In this document: positions 1-51,297 of the stretch, one piece after another | How the letters are laid out: each line of letters begins with the position of its first letter | Numbering within the stretch: position 1 is the stretch's first letter | Source: Zerene cesonia | Lineage: Eukaryota; Arthropoda; Insecta; Lepidoptera; Pieridae | Assembly: GCF_012273895.1 (NCBI RefSeq) | Contig: NC_052113.1 | Location: 6,500,195 to 6,564,194 of the forward strand | DNA length: 64,000 nt | Direction of reading: 5' to 3' | Translations under genes and position numbers: made by a program | The notes under the pieces: model-generated | The model's input: the letters and a program-made list of their open reading frames with translations, nothing else | Told to the model about the DNA's origin: nothing | Database searches by the model: none

Positions 1-615
1 ATTGAGATGATTAAGAACCATTACAACCAATACGAAACATTATTTCAATGATTACAATATTGTATCGATGGAACGCGGCCTTTGTTGAATTTAATTTTTA
101 GTTTTATAGCATTATAGCATTTTTCTATTCTTTCAAAATTTCTCATTTATAAAGCATTTCAATGCTATAAAACTAAAAATTAAAAAAAAATTAATTATTG
201 TTTAATCAGCTGTACAAACCATGAATATTTGAATAGCAAGACTCAATTTCATATTGTTGTCAATAATTTGTATATTTAAAATTTATAAATAATTCTGGTA
301 GGTATATGTAGTTTGTTACTGTGTCATGGAAAAACCGCTGTTTGTATCTGCATGAAATTTTGTACAGAGATAGAATACATAGTCTTAGCCAAGTACTGAT
401 ATATCCAAGGATTATGAGATATTTGGAACAAAAACCCTTTTGTCAGTTTTAGTGTAGTTGTAGATAATATTATTTCATATGAATGATCTTATTTTAATAA
501 CTTCGTGTTAACTGCAATGGAAACATGCATTTTTTCTGTCTATTTTAAATTCCTGATGGTTTTTGAATATTTACATAAAAAAAACATTTGTTTATTTTAT
601 GTTTGTTAGTTTCAG
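1..615. other. S6KL intron, left edge of window
   Basis: AT-rich intronic sequence upstream of the first visible kinase exon, containing the palindromic repeat at 91-183. Nothing else recognised. Confidence 0.6.
91..183. repeat. 23-bp perfect inverted repeat, MITE-like
   Basis: Arms 91-113 (TTAATTTTTAGTTTTATAGC plus ATT) and 161-183 are exact reverse complements across a 47-bp spacer. The right half is repeated at 9076-9110, so this is part of a dispersed element rather than a chance palindrome. Confidence 0.7.
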
Positions 616-41094
<40,479 letters not shown>

Positions 41095-41155
41095 AACAAT
41101 GATTTTAAGTAAAATGTTCTTTTACTAAAAGTTATATTTTTCTCTATCACCCACG

Positions 41156-41345
41156 GCTGTCCCACTGCTAGGCAAAGGTTTCTCCACGTAGTCTTTTACT
41201 CTTGTCGGGCGTCCACATAGTGGTAATGTTCGCCCACAACTCTTCGGGCATTCTGTAGACATGGCCAGTCCAGTTTCATTCGGCAACTATTTGGCCCAGG
41301 TAGGTATAATCATGGACATATGCAACCGACGCACCCTCGACTTCA
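41156..41345 (+). repeat. Retroelement fragment (GGCTGTCCCACTGCTAGGCA)
   Basis: GGCTGTCCCACTGCTAGGCA then AAGGTTTCTCC is a familiar piece of lepidopteran non-LTR elements; GGCCAGTCCAGTTTCATTCG fits the same type. Truncated on both sides. Confidence 0.55.
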
Positions 41346-41580
41346 ATGGTGGTTTTGGTGCTATTAGTCATTAGCAATGTTTATTTATTTATTTCTCTTT
41401 GGGAAACAAACAATACAATAATTCTTATAGATTATAGGCATATACTATATTCATATCAACAAAGTTTCCACAAAAAGTTGAAACAATTAATTTTTGTAAT
41501 TAAGCTTTTAGAAAAAAAATCAAGGTCACTGAAATTGTTATTATAATTCTTACAAACACAATATAAATATGTATTTCTAG

Positions 41581-41994
41581 CTAAATTTGATTTAAAATTA
41601 GGTAATGCAAAAAGGGCTTTGTCACGAGAGCATATACGGGGCATCGTAAAAGTAATTTTCTTGAAAGGAAGGAAGAATCAACGCCATTTTTAAATATACC
41701 CTGATCCCTTTCATGCCGATGGTTTATTAAAGGAAGCATCTCTGGAATCGGATCTCTCTGTTTAGCTCCTCTATAATTCAGATGTTTGATAAATTTATTT
41801 TGGATATGTTCAATATTATTTATATACATATTGTATTGTGGATTCCAAGCTATAGATGCATACTCCAATATAGTTCGAACGTACGAGTTCATACCAAATC
41901 TTATCGAAATAGGTCCATTGGTTTTATACATGAAAAAGAGACAGATATACAGACTTACTTTCGCATTTATAAAATTAAGTAGGGATAATATCAT
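41581..41994 (-). pseudogene. Decayed Jockey/CR1-like reverse transcriptase C-terminus
   Basis: The 137-residue minus-strand frame contains SYVRTILEYASIAWNPQYNM then YINNIEHIQNKFIKHLNYRG, the thumb/connection signature (LVRSxLEYASxVWNP, IExxQxxFxxxL) at the C-terminal end of Jockey/CR1-type reverse transcriptases, followed by a degraded RHERD segment. The catalytic core (YADD) is absent. It lies between S6KL and COX6A and is an inert fragment. Confidence 0.8.
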
Positions 41995-42316
41995 TGTTTT
42001 TTTCCCTAATAATATAATATAATTAAGAAATTATACAGGGCTCTATAGCTTTATTGCATATTAGGTATATGCCTTGGTGCATAAAATTTTATCAATTAGA
42101 TTTCACAATTTAGATAGATTAGATTTTAATTTAGTACATGGAGGTCTATATTAATCGATGGTATAATTTTGTCTGTGACAGTTTTTTTCAACCAAAACTA
42201 GTATAGTTATCTGTGGTGTCACTTGACATTTTCGAATTGACAGGGGTGAGAGACTATTGAAAATTTTGTTTCGTATTTATAATTCGGTCCTAGAAGAGGT
42301 ATTTTAAATTCACGAA

Positions 42317-43546
42317 ATGGCCACTTATTTACAAAGGGCTGCTGTTTCATATGTCAGAAATAATGCACGACTTGCTTCACACGCGGCAACGGCTGGTGGA
42401 CATGGAGGTAAAGTATTATTTACTAGCTCAATAATTATGTAACGATATAACCTACGTTCCATTTGTTATCAATGTAGAAATTTTTATTAAAAAGGTGGCT
42501 GGAAGTTCTGGAGGGGTCTGTCCTTCTTTGTTGGCTTCCCCGCTATTGGTTTGGGAATGCTGAATGCTTACCTCGCCCACCAGGAAGAACACCACGAACG
42601 CCCTCCTTTCATCCAATACGATTATTTGCGCATCCGTACAAAGGTGAGCATGGTCAATGGTAGATAAAAAAAAGAATTTTGCAGATATTTTGCCTGAAGC
42701 TATTTATTTACTGCATAGTCAGATTCGCATTAAATAAATACCAGTAAATAAAGCAACAGTGATAAGATTTAATTTTCATGGGCAATAACTACTTACAAAA
42801 TAGTAATTTTACATCCTTATCTTTCCTTCTTATCTGTTCTAGCCTTATCACGCTTAACGGGAAAGAATACAAAATTATCCTTAGAATCTATTTCTTGCTT
42901 GTAATTCTGTATATTTTATGTTTCCCTTTTTCATGGTCTTATTCTTAAACATCTAGTTGTCACAAGATGCTTTCTATAGTAAAGAAAATTGTGATTTATT
43001 CTGAAAATGTGAAATTTTAAGATGACTTAGTCAATTTACACTTCAAATGTGTGATTCTGACCATTTGATCAGAATTAATGAAAGCTAGACATAAGCAGGC
43101 ATTGTAAACATGTTTATCTCATTGTATGTTAATTGTGATTACAAAATATGAGTCGATCATAGTAAATAATAGTATTTGCGCATGGTTTCACAAAAATTAA
43201 ATTCAGAGTAAAAACCTTTTCCTGTACCTGTTTTATTTACATATTTTCTGCTATCTTTGAAATATCTAAATTCTGTAACAGTATTTCTCTACTATTTAAT
43301 GGATGATGTTATACATATACACCTCTTGAATTACTATGTTTAAAAAAAATCATCTAAATCTGTTGCATAACCTATACCATTTTCCATGTTATTGAACTGC
43401 TAAGAATTTTGAAACTCTAGGTACACTTAACAGTTACTATTCATCTTGATTATTTTCAGAGATTCCCATGGGGTGATGGCCAAAAGTCTCTCTTCCACAA
43501 CCCCCATGTCAACGCCCTGCCAAGCGGTTATGAAGATGATCACTAA
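42317..43546 (+). CDS. COX6A: Cytochrome c oxidase subunit 6A, mitochondrial
   Basis: Three exons, 42317-42407, 42495-42643 and 43460-43546 (TAA), all GT-AG and in phase, giving 108 residues, the usual length. COX6A is a nuclear-encoded subunit of respiratory complex IV with one membrane helix in the inner mitochondrial membrane; it helps dimer stability and regulation. Seen: an Arg-rich, acid-free N-terminus (MATYLQRAAVSYVRNNARLA) that fits a mitochondrial presequence, then GGWKFWRGLSFFVGFPAIGL (membrane helix start), HQEEHHERPPFIQYDYLRIR, and FPWGDGQKSLFHNPHVNALP near the end, which is the strongest family signature. The Drosophila ortholog is levy. It lies between a dead LINE fragment and SCFD2. 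No odd features. Confidence 0.97.
43296..43372 (+). repeat. LINE-tail fragment in COX6A intron 2
   Basis: TGGATGATGTTATACATATA then CACCTCTTGAATTACTATG matches the family seen at 51129-51297 (TGGATGTTATTATACATATA, AACCTTACTCTTAAATCA). Confidence 0.65.
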
Positions 43547-43687
43547 TCATCAGCTTTAATATCTTTAGCCCAACTGTATTAGATCCAAATTGTCATTTGA
43601 GTTCAACATAAACATTTTGATTGTACATGTAATGACAGAGCTAATTGATGTGTTTTCAGTTATGGTGAAATTAGCGTGTTGTTTAGC

Positions 43688-43693
43688 ATTAAA
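43688..43693 (+). terminator. Candidate polyadenylation signal for COX6A
   Basis: ATTAAA about 140 bp past the stop, followed by a T/G-rich stretch (GCATTGTTGTTTTAATA), as expected downstream of a cleavage site. Confidence 0.45.
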
Positions 43694-44397
43694 TAACAAT
43701 TATTTTTAAAAATGCATTGTTGTTTTAATATTTTTTCATCCATATTATACAATACATATTCAAGCAATAATGGAAATATGTTATGAATTTTATATATATA
43801 ATACTATTATATTATATTATATTATATATTAAATTAAACTGTACAGATATGCCTAACTAGTTAACAAATAATTTTAAGAGTATCCTATAAAGTTGTCTAT
43901 TTAAAATTAATGAATGTTTCCTTGCTGCAATGGATATTAGGTAAACCCGCGGGATCCTGGGTTTGCTACCAGGTGGTGATAAAAAGTCGGCCCGTCGGAA
44001 ATAGAGGGCTGGTAACTTGGATATTGAGAATTCAGTAAATATCCTTGTCGCTTAGCCAATTCACGAAGCAATAATTATATGTATAATTTTGCAATTTTTT
44101 AATTTTATCGTGTTATGGACATTACTTCATTGTTAAAAAACAATTTCTTGTTTATCTATACTAAGAAAAATACTTCTAAATAAGAACACACTTGAAATAG
44201 TTTGTTAGCTAAGTCAGTAAATAGTAACATAACTTCCCTAGTTTTAACATTTTCTGTGTGTAGTGAGGTGGTGCAATGGTATCTGAATAAATAGATTGGA
44301 CATTTTTTACTGACAGTTTAAAATAAAATCATTATATGGGTTTATCTACGGTATAGTTAAATTCACACTTGGGTATTCACGTGGTTTATCTGTTATG

Positions 44398-44478
44398 TTA
44401 TCTAGAGCAGTGAATAGGTCACACCTACCTAGTTATATGTTATCTAGAACAGTGAATAAGTCACACCTACCTAGTACG
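44398..44478 (+). repeat. Two-copy tandem repeat, about 41-bp unit
   Basis: TTATCTAGAGCAGTGAATAG then GTCACACCTACCTAGTT is repeated at once as TTATCTAGAACAGTGAATAA then GTCACACCTACCTAGTA; two mismatches within the aligned unit. Confidence 0.85.
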
Positions 44479-44650
44479 GCCCCTCCGGCCCCCTCCATTC
44501 ATGCGACAACCCAAGCCGAGGTTCGCAGTCCCCGACAAGGGGGGCGCCCTTGAGTGTGTCGCTACCAGAGTGAACCCTCAGTTCACCCACGCGTCCGTGC
44601 TAAAATGTAGTTGCCCTTCAGGCTGGCATCGAGAATCACCACAAAAAAAA
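44479..44650 (+). mobile_element. GC-rich A-tailed retroposon-like insert
   Basis: CGGCCCCTCCGGCCCCCTCC through GCATCGAGAATCACCAC, ending in a run of eight A. It is far more GC-rich than all surrounding DNA and ends in an A-tail, as a truncated non-LTR element or SINE would. No target duplication was identified. Confidence 0.45.
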
Positions 44651-45028
44651 GATTAATTAAAACGTACTACCTACCGACCGAATATGTATAATCTATGGTC
44701 GTACTTATTATTCTGTGCTATGGCTCTGAGAACTCCATGTACCCGTAATATTATACTACTCTTTGACTCCATGGCTCATTCAAAACATTCATACGTCAAT
44801 GTCGAAGTGACACGTATTTTGAAATGTGACGTATTTACGAGACTATTTTACCTTGTCAATACTTCAAAGAGTTGAATGTAATGGAGTGCTATATGTTTAA
44901 TATATTAATAAATAAATATTATCTTTATTAGATTATCACATTAACGAACATAGATGAATCTTTACCTCAAAATCAGTCTACTATAAATAATACCTCGTAA
45001 AAAATGTAATATTGTACTAATCGACAAA

Positions 45029-48000
45029 ATGACGTCTGTGAAAGATTTTGGGAAGGCTTGGTGGACAGAAGTTTACAATCGCATTATTGGTGCTGTGGTA
45101 TTTCTTGATGACTATAGCGCTGAATGTCTTCACTGGTATGGGGGACTGTTTAACCTCTTAACTGGAGGTGCTGTAGCAGTCAAAACTTTATCGCCGTTTG
45201 AAGTAAGTATGAATTACATAAATACGTAGCAAATAGTTAGTCTCATACATCTAATGTAAAATTAATAAACTCTCTTTAAGTTTTGCAAGAAGGAGCATAG
45301 GAAAGCTGTTTTTATAACCCAAGCAACCAGTACTCAGCTGCAAACTATAAAGGAGATCATACGCAACAGTGATTTAACTCACTGCATTTTGGTATCATGT
45401 GCTAGCCTAGATGTAGTCTATTTAGAGTTGAATGAGGGTAAAGATGTCACTGATGCCATAGCCTCAGGCAAGGCTCCTGCTGAGGCAACTAAGCAATTGG
45501 AAGAAATGCTTTTAGACTGGATTGGTAAACAGGTAATGAAAGTTCAGTCTATATTTCAAGCTATCAATTATTCAATATAAATCAATCATTCACAACAAGA
45601 GACTGATACTCTACTCTATTCAAATTGTTATTTATAAATGATTTATTTTTTTCAGCCCAGTGCAGTTGAGGCAGTATACATTCCAATATTTTCAATTGCA
45701 CCTACAAATGTCATATTTCTAACACCACCATATCATAGCATGTGTCCCAAATATGATGGGAAACTATTACCAGAGTCATCATCAATAGATCTGTATTCCT
45801 TACAAAATGAAGAGAGGTCTATGCTAAGAAGATTAGCTGGTGGTTTGAATAGCATGTTTGATTCACTGAATTATAAAGAGGATATATTCTACATTGGACA
45901 GTATAGTTCTTTACTAGCTGGAGTGTTGGAAAACTCACCTGTCTCTGTTGCTAGAAAAAAGGTAGGTAAAATAACATGATTATTTTAATCAATAATTATG
46001 GTGTCATATTTAATTTTTTTAATAATATTTAATGTTAAAATTGTTAATTGATGAAAGATGTTACTTTATTTCTAAAAGTCACTTATGTTGGAGGCTCTTT
46101 ATAAGTTTCTAATAAATTTATATTTTTAACAACATATTATTATATTATGAATTGTAATGTAAAGTTTTTTTTTTTTAAATTGAAGTATAACTTAACTTCT
46201 AGAATTGTTCAATTCCCATATCATTGGTGATTGTGGATCGCACACTGGATTTATGTGGAGTTACGAGTCACTCCGTGGAGTCTGTACTGGACAAAATGAT
46301 GGGAATACTTCCTAAGTTTCCTGGCCAGTCTAACGAAATTGCTGTTGACATGTCAGCACTCTGTGAAGCCAATGTGTATGTAAAAGTGTACTTTTACACA
46401 TTTCAGTTCATGTTTAGAATTTGTGTTTATTTATTACATTAAATACTTAATGCACAAATTTTGTGAGAAAAATTATTTGATTACATATTCTTTTGATGTT
46501 AAAATACTTGTTAGAACTTCGATCACTGTCGCCAGATGGCGTCGCTCTCTTCTATGCGAAGCTAGAGCACGCTAGTAAAGTTCTCAACAATATATGTATA
46601 AGCTATCTTGTACAAAGGGTTAGTATCCAGTAACCAGTACATCCAGTACATCCAGTAGTCAACAAGTACAGTGTTGTAAAATAGTGTAGTAAAAGTGTAC
46701 AGTGCAAATTGGGAAGAATAAATCGTTGGAAAGTAAACAGTGTTTCGATCAGATCCTCCATTGTTATTCAGGGTCCTTCGGCCGGACTTAAAAGTGTTAT
46801 TCAATACTTTTGTTGTGTTTAATAACAATTATATATATAACAATTAAATAATGCATGGTCCAAGCATTAATTATTTGATGTATTATGTTTTTTTATTGTT
46901 GGTTGAGTAGGTTTGTTACCAAAGTTAGCACAGTTACGGGATTTATTCACAAATATTGCTACTAGCTGACAATTAAAACATTTGAAAGAAATTTATCATT
47001 GACTTTTCCAGCATTTCTCATCCAGAAGATGTGCAGTTAAGTCCAGGTTGTTTGTTCCATGCAAATGATGATTCCTGCTTGCAAACCTATGACTATATGA
47101 TCAATAAATCTCAAAAGGAAGTTATGTTTGATCTCTACAACAAACTGTCCAAAATTGATGTGCAGAAGTCACCAGGACCAAAGACTTTATTGAAAGTAAC
47201 ACCGCAAAGTGTTGAAAAAATTATTACAGCTTCTAAAGGTTAGTCTGGTATTGTATAAGGTGTAATTATTCTACTGAAATTATATTGAATAAATTAAAAT
47301 ATTGAGCACAGTGAAATATGACAGTACGAAAAGAAACATACAGTAGTACAACAGCTTTCATCTTGTAAAGTAATAAACCACAAAAAGTCAATGTTGTCAC
47401 AACTGAATAAAGTCAATTATATGACCAAAAATGCAGATAAACGTAGATCTTTATTATCGCGAGAAGATGATTTACAATCTCTTACAGCACAAGTACTATG
47501 TCCCATTTTTACAACATAATAACATCACTTTATGATACACATCAAACTTTAAAGCTTGTCCGTGACCAAAATGCCCAGAGCGGCCAATAATATAATATAT
47601 AGTTACTTTGGGCTCGTTCCTCCCGCGTCTCGCATCTCGCCCCCCCTACACAATTGACCTGTCTGTACATCTTCAATGAACTGTATAGATTACTATACAG
47701 TAAATATCTCGTTGTATTGAGCTTAAGCAGAACATCTATGAAAATCGATAACATTAAACTTTATTCTATTGAAGGAATATTCTATCAAAGTGATTAGAAT
47801 TAGATTCATGAATTATGTTTATGTAGTTTCCGAAGTCAACAAGTAGGGTATTGCCAGCTTTTTGTTTTCATAACTTTGACTTTGATAATTAAAATTTTAT
47901 CTGCACTTTAATTACTTCCCAGGAAACTATGAAATAATAAGCAACCACCTGGGTGTATTGCAACAAGCTCTTGGTGTGGTACAAATGCTGAAATCTCCAA

Positions 48001-49777
48001 AAAGGGTTCAGTTTGACTTGTTGATGAGTTTGGAAAGGCAGGTTATAGAAAACCTTGCTGCTAGCAGAGACTCAACAAGTGTACTACATCAGGTATTAAT
48101 TTTATTTATTAGTTACTAGCTGCGGTTTCACCCGCTAAAGTCCGTATCCCGTAGGAATATCGGGATAAAAAGTTGCCTATATGTTATTCCAGTTGTCCAG
48201 CTATCTATGCACCAAATTTCATTGCAATCGGTTCAGTAGTTTTTGCGTGAAAGAGCAACAAACGCACACACATCCTTACAAACTTTCGCATTTATAACAT
48301 TAGTAGGATTATCCTGTGGAAACAAACAAAACTTGCAATTACAATATTTTTCAATTAAATGACAAATTCACACTAAATAACCAATGCATTTAAAGTTGCC
48401 TGGTCGAATTGTATACATGTGCTTTTGATCAAAATATATATAACATTTTATAGCTTTGTTATTTTGTTTAACCAACTTTGAAAAAAGGGAAGGTCATATT
48501 TTTTCTGCAATTCTGTTACTGTTCAATTGTTATTCAATATTTATTGTTACAGCTCAGTCACCTAATAAAAACGCGTAAAGATCGAAACTTGCCACTAGGA
48601 AACCTCTTAGCTCTTCTAGTCCATGTATACTCACTCACTGGTACTGAAGTGATGTTCAACAAACAGCATGAAGATCACCTTCAGGAAACCCTCAATGTTG
48701 CCATATTTGAAGATCATAAAACACTGTTTAACAATATGGATATTGGCCCTGTAACACCGGAGAGCAGTGAGAAAATATCGAAAAATATCATGAACTCTTT
48801 GAAAGATATATCACTGATGAGGAAGAATTTGCAAAGGTGAAAATATGTTAATTTCTATTATTTACTACTACATAGTCTGGGATCATGTACTTATTCAACC
48901 ATAAAGATTTTGAAATTAGTCTAGTAGTTACTGTTCCTGAAAATTAATATGCATTTCCCATTGTATTTGCTAGTTTCTGTATGAATAATTGAGTGTAAAG
49001 TATGTATAAATTAATCGTGAAAAAATACAAATTTAAAATGGGAATAATTTATTATGGGTTATACAAAATACAATCATAGTAATTTGAAAATTTATATAAC
49101 TATGAAAATATATTTCACCTAATAATTTAAACTGTAATATCTAATTGATTATTTACTAATTTCAATTCAAATGGAAAATGGATTTTCTAAACTAAAAATG
49201 TCCATTATAGGTACAACTCTGTATTGAAGCCGTGTGAGAGTGGAATCGGTCATGAGTACCGCGGGGTCCTGCAGCAGCTGGTTGATGATCTTGTTAATAC
49301 AGAACGACCAGACATACCTGACCTGCGGCATAGGAATGAAGGGATAAAGGATCTGCTGCGAAGTGGACTGAAGTAAGATTTATATCATATATTATAATAT
49401 ATTAGAATGTTGATTTGACTTTTTAATTTACGTTCCGAAAAAGAAGTGATTTACAATCGATTGGTAGGAAATTGTTATCATTTGGTCCATGTCCTTGAAT
49501 GTGAAGTTGGTTAAAATAGACATATAAGGCGGGTAACAACTACAAAAATCTCATACATAACATTCTTTACAGTATATTAACAAGCAAGAAATCCAAAGTA
49601 GCCAAACATCCAATGGACAATCAGACAGTGATAATATTCATCATCGGTGGGATCACGGCTGATGAGTGCAAGCAGCTCCACCGCAGCATCATCACCAGCG
49701 GAATAGATAATAACGTGATCATCGGCTCCACGAAATTCGTGACTCCGGTGGAAGCTATGAAGGATGTGTTGTTATAG
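45029..49777 (+). CDS. SCFD2: Sec1 family domain-containing protein 2 (SCFD2)
   Basis: Nine exons: 45029-45202, 45281-45532, 45656-45961, 46203-46375, 47012-47238, 47923-48092, 48553-48836, 49211-49372, 49573-49777 (TAG). All introns are GT-AG and phase is kept, giving 650 residues against about 684 in human. SCFD2 is a divergent Sec1/Munc18 protein thought to act with SNAREs in ER-Golgi traffic. Seen: VFLDDYSAECLHWYGG (exon 1), QLEEMLLDWIGK (exon 2), SLVIVDRTLDLCG and GILPKFPGQSNE (exon 4), LSPGCLFHAND (exon 5), HLGVLQQALGVVQMLKSP (exon 6), LGNLLALLVHVYSLTG (exon 7), YRGVLQQLVDDLVNTERPDI with GIKDLLRSGL (exon 8), and VIIFIIGGITADECKQLH (exon 9); each has a clear counterpart in human SCFD2. 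The three longest introns each hold a transposon relic. It is convergent with the GGT gene. Confidence 0.96.
46509..46803. mobile_element. Solo LTR with 5-bp target duplication, SCFD2 intron 4
   Basis: A 295-bp unit starts TGTTAGAACTTCGATCACTG and ends AAAGTGTTATTCA (TG...CA termini), flanked on both sides by ATACT (46504-46508 and 46804-46808). Inside are an AATAAA (46717-46722) and a short CCAGTACAT reiteration near 46636-46655. No internal retroviral genes remain, so this is what LTR-LTR recombination leaves. Gypsy or BEL/Pao origin is not decided. Plus orientation fits the poly(A) signal. Confidence 0.85.
47417..47506 (-). pseudogene. THAP zinc-finger-like N-terminal remnant
   Basis: Minus-strand frame of 29 codons, MGHSTCAVRDCKSSSRDN then KDLRLSAFLVI and TAA. 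The C-A-V-R-x-C-K spacing and following basic stretch with SAF resemble the first third of a THAP domain (C-x2-4-C, then FHxFP). The later Cys and His and the AVPTIF box are not found nearby. THAP domains begin P-element-type transposases as well as host genes, so a transposon relic in SCFD2 intron 5 is inferred. Upstream on the same strand is a GC-rich block (47570-47660) that could be its old promoter. Confidence 0.4.
48115..48309 (+). repeat. ACTAGCTGCG...TAGTAGGAT tail repeat in SCFD2 intron 6
   Basis: Starts ACTAGCTGCGGTTTCACCCG (an internal deletion relative to other copies), contains ATCGGGATAAAAAGTTGCCT, ends AACATTAGTAGGATT. Confidence 0.9.
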
Positions 49778-50042
49778 CAGTGTTTGTTCAAGTGAGACTC
49801 GAGAAAGACTTGGCGCTTTAAGAGACAGAAGTGGTAGTGCTGAGTCTTGGAGTTTTTGGATTGTATAGTGTGGTTGTAAGACATAGTTACATGGGTGTTT
49901 CTAAAAATTATATTGAATACATCTGTGGTTACTGTGCAGTATGGTTAATTAGAGAATTCAAAATTGATTCAAGTGTTATGTAAATTTAATTTATGCGTTG
50001 TTTTGCTGAAAATATTTTGTATGTACATGAGTCCTGCAGTTA

Positions 50043-50240
50043 TACTACGGTCAAGAACTATGAAGAATTTCCTATATTAACCTGGTATGACCTGTCTCAG
50101 TCACTCCTGCGTATAAATTATATAATGACCCCTTCGCACGTAAGCAACGAGTGAGTGGGACGTATTGTTTTAACGTAGGAGCGACAGAGATAGGTTATAC
50201 CAGGTCAATGCACGAAATTCTTCGTAGTTTGTGACCATAC
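50043..50240. mobile_element. MITE-like imperfect inverted repeat in likely SCFD2 3' UTR
   Basis: Left arm (CTACGGTCAAGAACTATGAA, GAATTTC, ACCTGGTATGACCTGTCTCA, GTCACTCCTGCGT) pairs with the right arm read in reverse (GGTCACAAACTACGAAGAAT, ACCTGGTATAACCTATCTCT, GTCGCTCCTACGT), roughly 70 bp per arm and about four-fifths identical, around a central spacer. TA dinucleotides flank it. It lies 265 bp after the stop and before the first AATAAA (50296). Confidence 0.75.
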
Positions 50241-50295
50241 TTTACCATAAAATTACCCAGTGCAGTGAAAATGTGTTACATTATTAGGGTCTGTA

Positions 50296-50301
50296 AATAA
50301 A
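50296..50301 (+). terminator. Candidate polyadenylation signal for SCFD2
   Basis: AATAAA in GTAAATAAAATAACC, 519 bp past the stop. A second AATAAA at 50441-50446 is an alternative. Confidence 0.4.
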
Positions 50302-51128
50302 ATAACCAATTATGTCTAGGTGTGTTGTTATACTATATGCTATATGTTTAAATGTATTGTTATTTTTTTGGTATTAGGATAGAGTTTGTAGTGTTTGTGC
50401 ACACACATATATGCATATACAATGCAATACAAATGCAAATAATAAAGCGATTTTACCCCGGTTTGGACCATTGTCCATATATAGTTCTCAAGCATTCCTG
50501 AGATTAGTGCGATCAAACAAACAAACTATCTCTTCAGCTATACTGATAACTTAGGAGTTCATTTTAGTTTTTAATAATAGTGACAGACTAGTCTTTGAGA
50601 AGAGACAGTAAAGTCTCTTTCAAAATTTCTCAGAGACAGTAATATGTATAATAATTATTCTTGTAAATATAAGAATCGTTTAAGTTTTAAAAATAAAAAA
50701 TGTAAGGATTACGCTAAATTATCTAGATTTTAAACCCATATTTAGCGATTAGTATTATATTTCAAAAATTATGTGTTTGGATTAAAGTGTTGATCAATTG
50801 CTTGTTGGAAAACAAAGTGGGATTCGAATCATGCGTTGCGTTTTTTTTTTCATGCAATATATAATAGGTATAATATATAGATTTAAAAATTTGTTGGTAA
50901 GTTGTTAAAGAAATGAATGAAAAAATGTACTTTGTACGATTTTTACTATAAATAACGTCTGTTTACGTGATCTAGTTTGTTGCTTGTGAGTGCCCATGTA
51001 ATAATAAAAAATAGGTGGATGAAGACATTCATGATTATTATAAATTATATGTATTCAATCCACCCAGAATTTAGATGCTTTGTAAAATTTAACATGTGGA
51101 TAAGGTTGAATGTATTTTATTGTATACT

Positions 51129-51297
51129 AACTAGCTTTTGATGCGGAGTAGTTTAATGGATGTTATTATACATATAAACCTTACTCTTAAATCATTGTAT
51201 TTTCAATCATCAAAATCCGATGTTTAGTTTTAAGGATTTATACATACATAGGGATATAGGGACAGAGAAAACGACTTTGTTTTATATTATATAGTGA
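51129..51297 (+). repeat. LINE-tail repeat ending GACTTTGTTTTATATTATAT
   Basis: AACTAGCTTTTGATGCGGAG, TGGATGTTATTATACATATA, TTAAGGATTTATACATACAT, then GGGACAGAGAAAACGACTTT. I know this as a common lepidopteran non-LTR 3' region; the class is not fixed here. Confidence 0.75.

Larger units (their letters stand above)
43547..45028. other. COX6A-SCFD2 intergenic region
   Basis: COX6A 3' UTR, a small repeat-like patch at about 43940-44020 (CGCGGGATCCTGGGTTTGCT), a tandem duplication at 44398-44478, and a GC-rich A-tailed block at 44479-44650. The SCFD2 promoter presumably lies in the last 300 bp. Confidence 0.5.

Noticed and set aside
43790..43830. ATTAT-rich run as a possible satellite
   Set aside because: Short simple AT sequence after COX6A; no unit longer than 5 bp repeats regularly.
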